From Bombyx mori (lineage: Eukaryota; Arthropoda; Insecta; Lepidoptera; Bombycidae), in NCBI RefSeq assembly GCF_030269925.1, contig NC_085135.1, positions 9,672,753-9,736,752 of the forward strand: 64,000 nucleotides of DNA, written 5' to 3'. How positions within the stretch are numbered: the first letter of the stretch is position 1; each line of letters begins with the position of its first letter. Made by a program: the position numbers and the translations under genes. The notes beneath the pieces are model-generated. The model was not told the DNA's origin. It saw only the letters and a list, made by a program, of their open reading frames with translations, and made no database searches. Below are positions 52,040 to 61,324 of the stretch, piece after piece.

Positions 52040-52587
52040 CTTTATAAGCTATACAACACAAAACTATAAAACTCACAATTAAATAACTTTGTAATAATAT
52101 TTTACGTAAGATTATTAGCTAGTACTCTGCTTATTCTGTACGATAAAAGCGTGAAAATGAATTATCAGCAACGTTATATGATCCGCGATTTTAGCAAACA
52201 ATAAAACGTACCGATGATTTATAATATTGCTATCCAAGCGAATTACAACCGTGTTATTGACATATGCATATAAAAAAAAATACCTATCAGATTCACCTAC
52301 TCTAGTGTATGTAGTACTTTGTTTATAACGATTTTAGTCTATACACAAACACATAACATTCAGGATATAACGGCAGGAAATATAGCACAGGAAACTGGGA
52401 ATACAACTTGCACTCACCCCAATGTCCTTTGCATCTCCAACCGGGCCTTGTAGTACAGCAGGACTCCCAATTCTCCGGAACTCCCGCTTGATGATAGTCG
52501 CCGTTCGTAGATCCGTTGTATGAGCTCGCGAAAATAACGGTTGATACCGTTCACTCAAGCCTGAAGAGTTATATTCAAGGCGAGTGT
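52040..52587. other. Errantivirus 5' leader, noncoding
   Basis: About 550 bases between primer site and gag. No long ORF is convincing; it should hold the splice donor for env mRNA and the packaging signal, neither of which I can pinpoint. Confidence 0.5.
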
Positions 52588-52609
52588 CGCGATCCTACCG
52601 ACTGCGCCA
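52588..52609 (-). promoter_or_regulatory. Primer-binding site of errantivirus
   Basis: On the minus strand TGGCGCAGTCGGTAGGATCG starts at the last base of the 5' LTR. I recall this type from 17.6/297-like elements, usually assigned to tRNA-Ser. Confidence 0.7.
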
Positions 52610-52821
52610 GTTAAGTTACGGCGAACGAGATAATTATAAAAAAAAGAATTTATTTAATTAAAACGATGTTTATTCGTTTGAATGTACTACAAGACTAATT
52701 TATAATTACAATATATTTATTAAAGTAAACTTATTGCTAAATCTGCAATGGTGCAGCTTCTGTTATGACGCACGGGGTCATCCGATGTGGATTCAGCAAA
52801 TACGGGCATCGGGCGATTGCC
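52609..52821 (-). repeat. 5' LTR of errantivirus (213 of 218 bp)
   Basis: Identical to the left copy except GCAGC for GCAGT. The outer five bases (TAACT) are found at 54160-54164, beyond the inserted LINE. Confidence 0.9.
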
Positions 52822-54159
52822 TTTTTTTTTTTTTTTTTTTTTTTCGGGTAGAGGGCCGAACCTCCTACGAGGTCCCCGCACAAAAGGGGCGCGCGGGGTA
52901 TGTGAGACTCAACGATCTGCATGGTGTTGTGAGCAGACCGCGGGCCCAAGGATTTTAGGACCCACCCACTAAACGACTCCCCTGCACTCTTACACCCGAC
53001 GTCCGATCCCCTCCGAGGTCAGAACCCGGATGAGGTAGGGGGGCTACCGCGGTCAACACTACAACCAGACGGCGCGGCTCACCCCAAGGACGCCCAGCCG
53101 ACGGAGCCTTCGAGGCGAATCGAAGGCTCTGAAACGTCGGCCGTCTCGGTACGGCAGCCCGTCGGGCCGCCCAGACGGTGCCGCTGGTGTCCCGGAATAC
53201 CCCGCTGGACCAGAACCAGCCTGCCGGGTCGGGACGCGATACACCGTCGACCGGTCGCTCTATTCACTCCACGGCAGCGCGCTAGAGTGCTGGTAGCGCG
53301 CCGCGCGGCCTCACCCCCTCAGGTCGCCCCTTGACCTTCACCGGGGGGAGGCCGCCACCTACAGGGGCCGGGACGTACGGGCGTATTCCCGCCTCCGGCC
53401 CCCGGCTCGACGGCGACGGATCGGTGCGGAAAGGGAAGAGCTCTCCCTCTCTCGCTCCGCCGCCTCCTTCTGCGAGATGGTGGACTCGCAGAAGTCGAGC
53501 ATCGCCTTCCAGGACGCGTCGCTGCCGAGCATCGTAGCCACGACGCGCGGCAGCGAGAGGTCCTCTCCAATGACCGCGACGAGGGCGGCGCGTTGCTCGT
53601 CAAATCCAGAGCAACGCGCCAGCGTGTGTTCCGCTGTATCTTCCTCGTCGCGGTCCGCGCAGTGGTGGCACTGCGCCGTCGGTTCCCTTCCGGCTATCTT
53701 GTGCAAGTACCGGCCGAAACAACCATGGCCGGTAAGCATCTGCGTTAGCCGGAAGGTGAGGCATCCGCGGTCGCGGCCCACCCAGTCCGCGAGAACCGGG
53801 CGGACCGCCTCGACGGTTCGGAGGCCGGCCGACGGGTCCGCCAAGCGGCGAGACCACGCCTCCAGCACGGACCGCCGAGATTGGAGCCTCCGCGCTCGAA
53901 CTACTCCTTCGCCGGGGCGCCCTTCCCCCCTAGAGCGAAGGTCGCTACGCCACCGGTAATCGGCAGCGAGCGCCTCCGCCTCCAGGTCCCAGGGTGGGGT
54001 CCCGGCGAGCAAGCACGCCGCCTCGAATGAGACGGTGCGGTATCCTCGGATCGCCCTGACCGCAATCGCGCGCTGCGGACGTCGCAGCGCCGCTACGTTC
54101 TTGCGGGTCAGGGCGTGGCACCATACGGGAGCCCCGTATAGTGCCATCGACCGCACCAC
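52822..54159 (-). mobile_element. R1-like LINE, 5'-truncated, inserted in the errantivirus LTR
   Basis: Poly(A) tail seen as a T run from 52822, 3' UTR identical in type to 9591-10149, then the ORF2 C-terminus up to 54159. It sits between base 213 and the last five bases of the LTR, with no obvious target duplication. Confidence 0.88.
53359..54159 (-). CDS. C-terminal part of R1-like LINE ORF2
   Basis: 266 open codons from the truncated 5' end: VRSMALYGAPVWCHALTRKN, then a region shared with the copies in 57392-57889 and in the captured blocks (SVLEAWSRRLADPSAGLRTV, ADWVGRDRGCLTFRLTQMLT). Then comes the Cys/His motif CHHCADRDEEDTAEHTLARC typical of R1-clade C-termini. It ends in a basic tail. 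RT itself is missing. Confidence 0.8.
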   Translation of the reverse strand: MVRSMALYGAPVWCHALTRKNVAALRRPQRAIAVRAIRGYRTVSFEAACLLAGTPPWDLEAEALAADYRWRSDLRSRGEGRPGEGVVRARRLQSRRSVLEAWSRRLADPSAGLRTVEAVRPVLADWVGRDRGCLTFRLTQMLTGHGCFGRYLHKIAGREPTAQCHHCADRDEEDTAEHTLARCSGFDEQRAALVAVIGEDLSLPRVVATMLGSDASWKAMLDFCESTISQKEAAERERESSSLSAPIRRRRAGGRRREYARTSRPL

Positions 54160-54164
54160 TAACT

Positions 54165-54499
54165 CTCAGTTTTTTTTTTTTTTTAAATAAAATCAAAACC
54201 TTTTGTTTCAAAGTCTCAAATTGCAAAATCTTCCAAAATATGTCCGGTTTGTCGTCTTCTTGATGGATCTCACTCACTATTGTACCATTCACAGAACAAA
54301 AGCAGCCGGGTCAAGTCAAATTCAGTTTGATAAAAGTTTCTCACATTATAGGAGTCGAAAAACCAACCAAAATCAACAATAATAATTGTCACAAACAATG
54401 TCACTAGACACTTGTCCCACAAACAATAAGGCTTCACTGTTTTTATATTCAAACTGCTGATATTTAATTTTAAAATAATTTGTGTTATCACTTAAGCCG
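54165..54499. other. Flank of errantivirus insertion, no gene seen
   Basis: A T-rich start (54171-54184) and AT-rich DNA up to the next LINE. Confidence 0.45.
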
Positions 54500-56567
54500 C
54501 GTCCGCTACACGCCCCGCGCGCCCGCCAAGAAGCCTTAAATTAAAAAAAGCTGAACTGATTTTTCTCATAAATAAGCATAACCCCTTGATTTTTGCTGTC
54601 CAGGAGTCACGCCTACTCCCGGGCTCCCGCTTTAGGGTTCCCGGTTTTGCGTGCCTCCGGGATGATAAGAACAACGGAAAATGCGGTAGCTGCATTTTAG
54701 TTTCGAGATCCATCCCATATTCCCAGATCACCCTCCCTCCACATGACAGTAACTGCTTCAATGTAGTGGCTGTTAGAGCCTTAGATATATCTTTTTTATC
54801 CGTTTATATACCTGATCCTAACATGTCCATCCTAACAAATCTATTCTCAATCATTGGTGCCCTCCCCTCTCCTGTTGCTGTATTGGGTGACTTTAACATC
54901 CACCACAGTTCATGGGGTTGTTATCAGAATGATTCCCTATCCTCCGCCTTCCTTGACCTAGTTGATGACCACAACCTCTGCATCCTCAATGACGGCTCCC
55001 CCACACGTAGAGTTCTTCCTGGCCAAAACCCAAATCCGCTGTAGACCTTTCTCTATGCACTCCAGCCACCTCTTCGCGCCTCACATGGTTTACGCTGTGC
55101 AATACGCATGGTAGTGATCATTTCCCCATCCTTTTGTCCTTTCCTGACTCCTCTAATTATATACTCCCCCCTCGCAACCCTCGACTTAAATTTAATTTGT
55201 CTAAGGCGGACTGGACCCAGCTCTCTCAGTCTGTTGACGCTCTTTTGGTTAATCTTCCCCCAGTCCCCCATGAGAACACCCATTCTGCTTAATCCATCTT
55301 TAGGAATGCTTTACTTTCAGCAGCAGAGACAGCGATTCCTACTAAAAACGCTTCTAGGGTTAAAATCCCATCACTTCCCTGGTGGGACTCTGACTGCTCT
55401 GATCTATGTAAACAACGTAAAGAAGCCGAGAAGGAGTACGCGTTACACATGTCTTCAGCTAATTACATAAGTTATAAAGAAGTAGCTGCAAGGACAGTCA
55501 GAACACTATCTGAACGAAAGAGACTGGGCTGGAACATGTTTTGTGAGTCTCTTTCTCCCAGTTCCCGCCCTTCTTTGGTCTGGAATAATGTCAGGAGATT
55601 TCGCGGATCTGTATCTGTAGACCACAATTCTTCTTTGAACGACCCATCGGTTTGGATCGATTCATTCTCATGTCGACTTGCTCCCCCTTACGTTCCCACC
55701 TTAGCTAAGTCCTCTTCCCTTCCCCCTCCGCTTTCACCTACTCCTGATACTCTTGTGGCCCCTTTTTCTCTGGACGAACTCACTGCAGTTTTGGAGTCTC
55801 TTAAGGACTCGTCCCCGGGAATCGATGGAATACCTTATTCATTCATTGTCAAATGTAGCTTTACGTCCAAATTAATATTTCTAAACATATTAAATAATAT
55901 TTATTCTTTAGGAATCCCTCCAGATGAATGGAAAAGTCAAATAATCGTCCCTATCCTCAAGCCAGCAAAACTTAATAACGAGTCAAGTAGCTACCGTCCC
56001 ATCGCCCTATCATGTACCATGAGCAAACTTTTAGAACATCTTGTTAAAAATAGATTGGAGTGGTTTGTGGAGAGTAGAGGCATCCTCCCTGCAAGTCAAT
56101 TTGGCTTTAGGAAGGGATTGAGCACTATGGATAGCGTAGGTTGCCTTGCAACGGATATACGCATTGCTCTCTCTAAAAGAGAGTCCTTGGTCGGGGTTTT
56201 TCTTGACATTGCATCCGCATACGATAATGTCCTTCTTCCTGTACTCAGGCAAAAAATGCTCCAGCTGAGTATCGAAGATGGTTAACTTCATATCTAATCT
56301 ATTTTCATCTAGAGCCATTTTAATTTCTTGCCAAAATTCTTTACTTCCTCCTAGACTTCTATGGAAGGGCCTCCCTCAGGGATCAGTTTTAAGCCCACTA
56401 CTATACAACTTGTATACCTACGACCTAGAACTTTCGGTAAATTCATTCTGCAACGTACTACAATATGCGGATGATTTGGCTCTATACGTCTCAGCCAGGG
56501 ACTTAGGGGATGCCTCTGCTCGCCTCAACTCCGCTATTAACTATCTCCATGACTGGTTAGGTAATCA
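54500..56567 (+). mobile_element. I-like LINE ORF2 segment, interrupted by R1-like LINE
   Basis: Endonuclease to mid-RT is readable on the plus strand; at 56568 the T run of a minus-strand R1-like LINE begins. Remaining RT and any RNase H are not found in the window. Confidence 0.75.
54560..56567 (+). pseudogene. Endonuclease and RT of I-like LINE, several frameshifts
   Basis: APE endonuclease: KHNPLIFAVQESRLLPG (about 54570), VAVLGDFNIHHSSWG, and, after a shift near 55035, NTHGSDHFPILLSF. The linker holds PSLPWWDSDCSDLCKQRKEA (about 55360). From 55449 the RT fingers are open: SSPGIDGIPYSFIVK, SYRPIALSCTMSKLLEHLV, FGFRKGLSTMDSVG, VGVFLDIASAYDNVLLP. Another shift near 56280 leads to GLPQGSVLSPLLYNLYTYDL and NVLQYADDLALYV. 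The frame ends in the T run at 56568. Dead copy. Confidence 0.8.
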
Positions 56568-57189
56568 TTTTTTTTTTTTTTTTTTTTCGGGCCGGGGGCC
56601 GAACCTCCTACGAGGTCCCCGCGCCTAGGGGGCGCGCGGGGTATGTGAGACTCAACGATCTGCAGGTGTTGAGAGCAGATCGCGGGCCCAAGGATTTTAG
56701 GGCCCACCCACTAAACGACTCCCCTGCACTCTTACACCCGACGTCCGATCCCCTCCGAGGTCAGAACCCGGATGAAGTAGGGGGGCTACCGCGGTCAACA
56801 CTACAACCAGACGGCGCGGCTCACCCCAAGGACGCCCAGCCGACGGAGCCTTCGAGGCGAATCGAAGGCTCTGAAACGTCGGCCGTCTCGGTACGGCAGC
56901 CCGTCGGGCCGCCCAGACGGTGCCGCTTGTGTTCCGGGATACCCCGCTGGGCCAGAACCAGCCTGCCGGGTCGGAACGCGATACACCGCCGACCGGGTTG
57001 CTCTTCAACAGTATGTTCGGCGACGACAGCGACGACGAAAATGCGGACCGCATCGCAGTCCGCAGCCGCCGACGCGCCGTCCCGTCCTCCTGGTGCCAGC
57101 GCGCTAGAGTGACGGTAGCGTGCGGCGCAGCCTCAACCCCCTTAGGTCGCCCCGTGACCATCACCGGGAGGAGACTGCCTCCTCATAGG

Positions 57190-60087
57190 GGCTGGAGCTG
57201 GACAAACGCCCTCCTCCGAACCCCGGCTCGACGGCGGCGGCACGGCGCCGAGAGGGAAGAAGAGCTCTCCCTCTCCCGTTCCGCCGCCTCCTTCCGCGAG
57301 ATGGTGGACTCGCAGAAGTCGAGCATCGCCTGCCAGGACTCGTCGCTGCCGAGCATCGTAGCCACGACGGTCGGAAGCGACAAGTCCGGTCCTATTTTTG
57401 CAACGAGGACGCGGTGCAGTACGCGAGCGCGTGCTCCGCCGTGTCCTCGTTGCAGCCACTGCAGTGGTGGCACTTCGGCGTCGGCTCCCTCCGGGCGACG
57501 AGGTGCAGGTAGCGACCGAAACAGCCGTGTCCCGTGAGCACCTGCGTCGCTCGGAAGGTGAGACGTCCTCGGTCGCGATTCACCCAGTCCGAGAGGACCG
57601 GGCGGATCGCCTCGACGGTCCGTCGCCCGTAGGCGGGGTCCGCCAGGCGGCGAGACCACGCCTCGAGCACGGCACGCCGAGATTGAAGATTCCGCGCTCG
57701 AACTTCCGCCGCGTCGGGACGCGGCTCCCCCCTGGAGCGGAGATCGCATCGCCACGCGTAATCCGCAGCGAACGCCTCCGCTTCCAGGTCCCAAGGAGGC
57801 GTCCCAGCTAGCACGCACGCCGCCTCAAACGAGACGGTGCGGTATCCACGAACCGCCCTGACCGCAATCGCGCGCTGCGGACGTCGCAACGCCGCAACGT
57901 TGTCGCGGGTCAGGGCGTGGCATCACACGGGAGCCCCGTACAGTGCCATCGACCGCACCACCCCCGTGTAGAGGCGGCGCACCACCACGTCAGGCCCCCC
58001 GACGTTCGGCAACAGCCGACTCAGCGAGCCGGCAGCCGCCATTAGTCGGGGACCTAATCTTTCAAAGTGAGCGCGGAAGCTCCAACGACCGTCCAGTACG
58101 AGACCGAGGTACCGCAACCCAGTTGCCTCGATCTCGACGCGAACGGATCCGATCACGAGGTGGGCCCCCTGAGGCGGCGCTCTCCGGGCCCCGTGAAACA
58201 ACAGGGCCTGGGATTTATCAAGCGCCACCTCCAGACCCAACCGTCGGATCCTGCCGATGACGAAGGCCACCCCCGCGCAGGAAAGACGAGCAGACTCGCG
58301 CAAATCCTTCCCCCGGACCACGACCAAAGTGTCGTCCGCGTAGCAAACTATGCTCAGACCCGGGAGAGGAGCGCTAAGGGCGCTCCGCAGGACCCAATCA
58401 TAGCCGATGTTCCACAAGAGAGGGCCAAGGACCGACCCCTGTGGAACACCGCGCTCAACGGGGAAGCGGAGCACCGTTCCACCGTGCCCGGTGCACACGA
58501 CCGACCTATCCTCGAGGTAGGACCCGATCAGCCGACGGAGATACGCAGGGACGCCATGATACTGCAGCGCCCCCGCGATCACCGACCAGGGCAGGGTGTT
58601 GAACGCATTGGCGATGTCCAGGGACACCGCCAGTGCAACCCCACCCCGGCCGACAGCCTCATCAGAGAGGGCGTGCACCCGCATCACCGCGTCGATGGTC
58701 GAGCGGCCCTCCCTGAATCCGAACTGCTCCGCTGACAGATCAGGACCCACTCCCGTCAGGTGCTGAACGATGCGGGCGGCCACCACCCGCTCGAGCAGCT
58801 TTCCCGCTTCGTCCAGCAACACGATGGGACGATACCCCGCAGGTGAGTCCGCAGGGCGTCCCTCCTTCCTTAGCAGAACAAGTCTGCCCGTCTTCCACTG
58901 CTTTGGAAACCGCCCCGACTTCAAAGAGCCGCACGAGCCGGTCCCCAAGGGCACCGAAGGCCAAATCCCAAACCCGACCGTAAACATCGTCAAGGCCGGG
59001 GGCCGCGTCTTTCCTCCGCATCCTCGACACGGCCGCACGAATCTCCTGCTCCGATATGCTCGGAGGAACCACCTCAGCAGGGGCATCACCGCTCACGTCA
59101 AGGCGTGGCGGCACGCCCATGAAGGGGGGCTCAAAGTCCCTCTCCATCCGCGGGAATAGCCCGGAGACAATATCCCGCAGCTGCTGAGGCTGGAGACGCT
59201 CCGTCACCGGGAGCGCCCACGGTCGCAATTTCTTGCGTACCGTCTGGTACGGGCGCCCCCAGGGATCCTGATCGAGCGTCTCCAGGAGCGTCTTCATGCT
59301 CTGAGACTTGGCCTCGCCGATGGCCCGCCGCAGAGCCTCCTGCTTCTCACGGCAGTCGACATGTAAGCGGGCCGCCACCTCCGTGAAATCCATACCGTGA
59401 AGACGGCGACGGCGGTGGCGGGCGCTTCGGCGGCGTGCCCGCACGCACTCCTCTCTGAGGAGTGCGATCTCGGGCGTCCACCAACACGCACCGCCACGTG
59501 GAGCGCGGCCGCTGACCCGGGGCATCGCACGACACGTCCGACACGTCCGACACGTCCACGTGTGATTCCCCGTTCCACCGCACGCAGGTCGCGACCGAAC
59601 CTCTGTTCAGAAGACAGAGACCGGTCGCGAAAGCCCACTCCGACAGGAACTCGCCGCGCGAGTCCGTGCGGGGGGAGCCCCACGCTGTACATTTAGCGTT
59701 GAGGTCCCCCGCCAGTATCACCGGGCGAGACTCGAAGCGATGAACCAACGCCTCGAGCCCACCCAGGAACCGTTCGAACTCAGCGAGACTCCTGTTCGGT
59801 GAGAAGTACACCCCGATCACGACGGTTTCGTTGACCCTAACTACGACGTACCCGGATCCCCTGGCCACCATTCCAAGGGGGGGTAACGCCGCTGACTGTC
59901 GCATCACGATCGCCACGGAGCCATCAACATCTCCGGCCCAGGAATCCTCCCGGTCGGGAGGTACGAAGTATGGCTCCGCAACGATCGCGATGTCGATGAA
60001 CCACTCCGCCATGGTGTGGACGAGGAGATCCTGCGCCCTGGCGGAGTGGTTCACGTTCGCTTGGAGGAAGCGATGGACGTGATCCAT
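57190..60087 (-). pseudogene. ORF2 (endonuclease, RT, C-terminus) of R1-like LINE, frameshifted
   Basis: ATG 60087 (MDHVHRFLQANVNHSARAQD), the usual start style of R1-clade ORF2. APE endonuclease: VVIGVYFSPNRS, VILAGDLNAKCTAWGSPRTD; a shift follows near 59530-59560, around a triple GACGTGTCC repeat that may have slipped. The linker is open to about 58840; another shift near 58880 leads to the RT: GYRPIVLLDEAGKLLERVV, FGFREGRSTIDAVMR, LAVSLDIANAFNTLPWSVI, RGVPQGSVLGPLLWN, VCYADDTLVVV. At 57923 a TGA replaces the Trp of GAPVW, and the rest is open from 57889 (RAIAVRAVRGYRTVSFEAAC) to a CHHCSGCNEDTAEHALAYC motif, then shifts again. Confidence 0.85.
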
Positions 60088-60174
60088 TATTGAGGTGTCA
60101 CTTCCATCGCTCCCTCGTCTTCCGTCTCACCTTGCGGCCCGACTGCCGCGGCGGGAACTGACTGGCCGGCTGCT

Positions 60175-61209
60175 TTACACGCAGCCGGCTCTTCCTCTGC
60201 TATTTTCTTCTTTTTCCCGCCACTCCTCCTCTTTGTGGAGGAGGGGGCGGAAAGACAGGCCGGGCCCCCAGCCCGATGATCGGCCCGCCGCGTCGCATAG
60301 CACGCAGTGTGGCGCGGCGGCTGTGCAGGAGACCGCTTTGTGTCCGGGCTGGCCGCAGCGGAAACAAAGCCCGCTGCGGTCCACAGCCGATGGGCACATG
60401 GCGAGGCCGTGCCCGGTGCCGAAGCACCGGAGGCATCGCCAGGGGCGGGCCTTCTGTAACTGCACGTGGGCCATCACCCAGCCTACGCGCAGCCTCCCTG
60501 GTGAGTCGGCGGGCCGACCTTGTGGAGGCGTAGCCAGGAGCGTGGCCGCCTGCATAGGGCAACACGCCCACGCAGTGAAGGCTCCAGAGTAAGAGCTTCG
60601 CAGCTCTCCCACCCTGACCTGCGTGAGGGCGCAATTGCCCTGCGATGCAATGGCGGTGGCCACTTCCTCCTTTGTGGCGCATTCATCCAGGCCCGTCACT
60701 TTGACTTCTGCCATTTTGACGGGCCTGTCTATACGCACCACTTCTGGGTCCGGCAGGATTTCACGGAGCCGGGTTGCTAGCTTGTCCGCGGCCGCACTGG
60801 TGTTGGCACCAGGACACTCCAGCAACCGGGCCCCGTTGGCGGTGTGCCGGACTCGGAGGCCACCCTCCACGCCCATGGTATCCACGTCGACGCTAGCGCG
60901 CGCCCGGGCCATCACCTCCCCATAGGTGAGGCCCTTTTCCTTGGCAGCCGGCAGCAGCTCCAATACGACAGCCGCCGACCGCGGGGCGCGCGGTTTTCTT
61001 GCCTTGCGCCCTCCCTTTCTTTTCCCTTCAGTTGCTGCTCGACCCACTACCTGGGGAGCCTTGACTGTCGGGACGGGACGGGGGTTAGGTACGTCTTGCG
61101 CCTTCCTTCGACCCCGCTTCACTACCGTCGTCCAGGCTGCGTCCATGTTGGACGGCGCGGGAGGCAATGGACGGGGCTGGGGGTGTTGCGCTGGCTGGGC
61201 GGCATTCAC
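60175..61209 (-). CDS. ORF1 (gag-like, three zinc knuckles) of R1-like LINE
   Basis: 345 open codons. The first codon shown is GTG; the frame is open upstream, and MDAAWTTVVKRGRRK (about 61146) may be an alternative start. Basic N-terminus (KRKGGRKARKPRAPR), a central region typical of R1-clade gag (LLPAAKEKGLTYGEVMARAR, VVRIDRPVKMAEVKVTGLD), then CLRCFGTGHGLAMC, CFRCGQPGHKAVSC and CVLCDAAGR. It binds LINE RNA. It is followed after 87 bases by ORF2. Confidence 0.85.
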   Translation of the reverse strand: MNAAQPAQHPQPRPLPPAPSNMDAAWTTVVKRGRRKAQDVPNPRPVPTVKAPQVVGRAATEGKRKGGRKARKPRAPRSAAVVLELLPAAKEKGLTYGEVMARARASVDVDTMGVEGGLRVRHTANGARLLECPGANTSAAADKLATRLREILPDPEVVRIDRPVKMAEVKVTGLDECATKEEVATAIASQGNCALTQVRVGELRSSYSGAFTAWACCPMQAATLLATPPQGRPADSPGRLRVGWVMAHVQLQKARPWRCLRCFGTGHGLAMCPSAVDRSGLCFRCGQPGHKAVSCTAAAPHCVLCDAAGRSSGWGPGLSFRPLLHKEEEWREKEENSRGRAGCV

Positions 61210-61324
61210 ACACCCCTTCGGATTGTTGCCGCTTCTGCCAGGCCCCGCCTTCGCAGGCTGGGGCGGGGCAGAAGCAGCAGCCTGAGGCCTCGCAGGTTGG
61301 GTGGGTGTTCGTCGCCCAGCAGTC

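Larger units (their letters stand above)
45309..54164 (-). mobile_element. Endogenous errantivirus (Ty3/gypsy with env), coding frames open
   Basis: LTRs of 218 bp: left copy 45309-45526, right copy 52609-52821 plus 54160-54164, split by an R1-like LINE. LTR ends are AGTTA...TAACT, typical of errantiviruses. Order on the minus strand: LTR, primer site, gag, pol, env, polypurine tract, LTR. The two LTR copies differ at one position over 213 bases, so insertion was recent. A clean 4-bp target duplication is not found; CAGT lies next to the left end (45305-45308) and two bases beyond the right end (54167-54170). Confidence 0.92.
56568..61324 (-). mobile_element. R1-like LINE, nearly full length
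   Basis: T run 56568-56587, 3' UTR, ORF2 (60087 to about 57190, broken), ORF1 (61209-60175). The 5' end is cut at 61324, where the poly(A) tail (T run) of a Jockey-like LINE begins. Confidence 0.85.

Noticed and set aside
58067..58735. 222-codon plus-strand ORF
   Set aside because: Antisense of the R1-like RT; GC-rich codon use keeps it open.
60520..60925. Plus-strand ORFs opposite the R1-like ORF1
   Set aside because: Shadows of the minus-strand zinc-knuckle gag gene.
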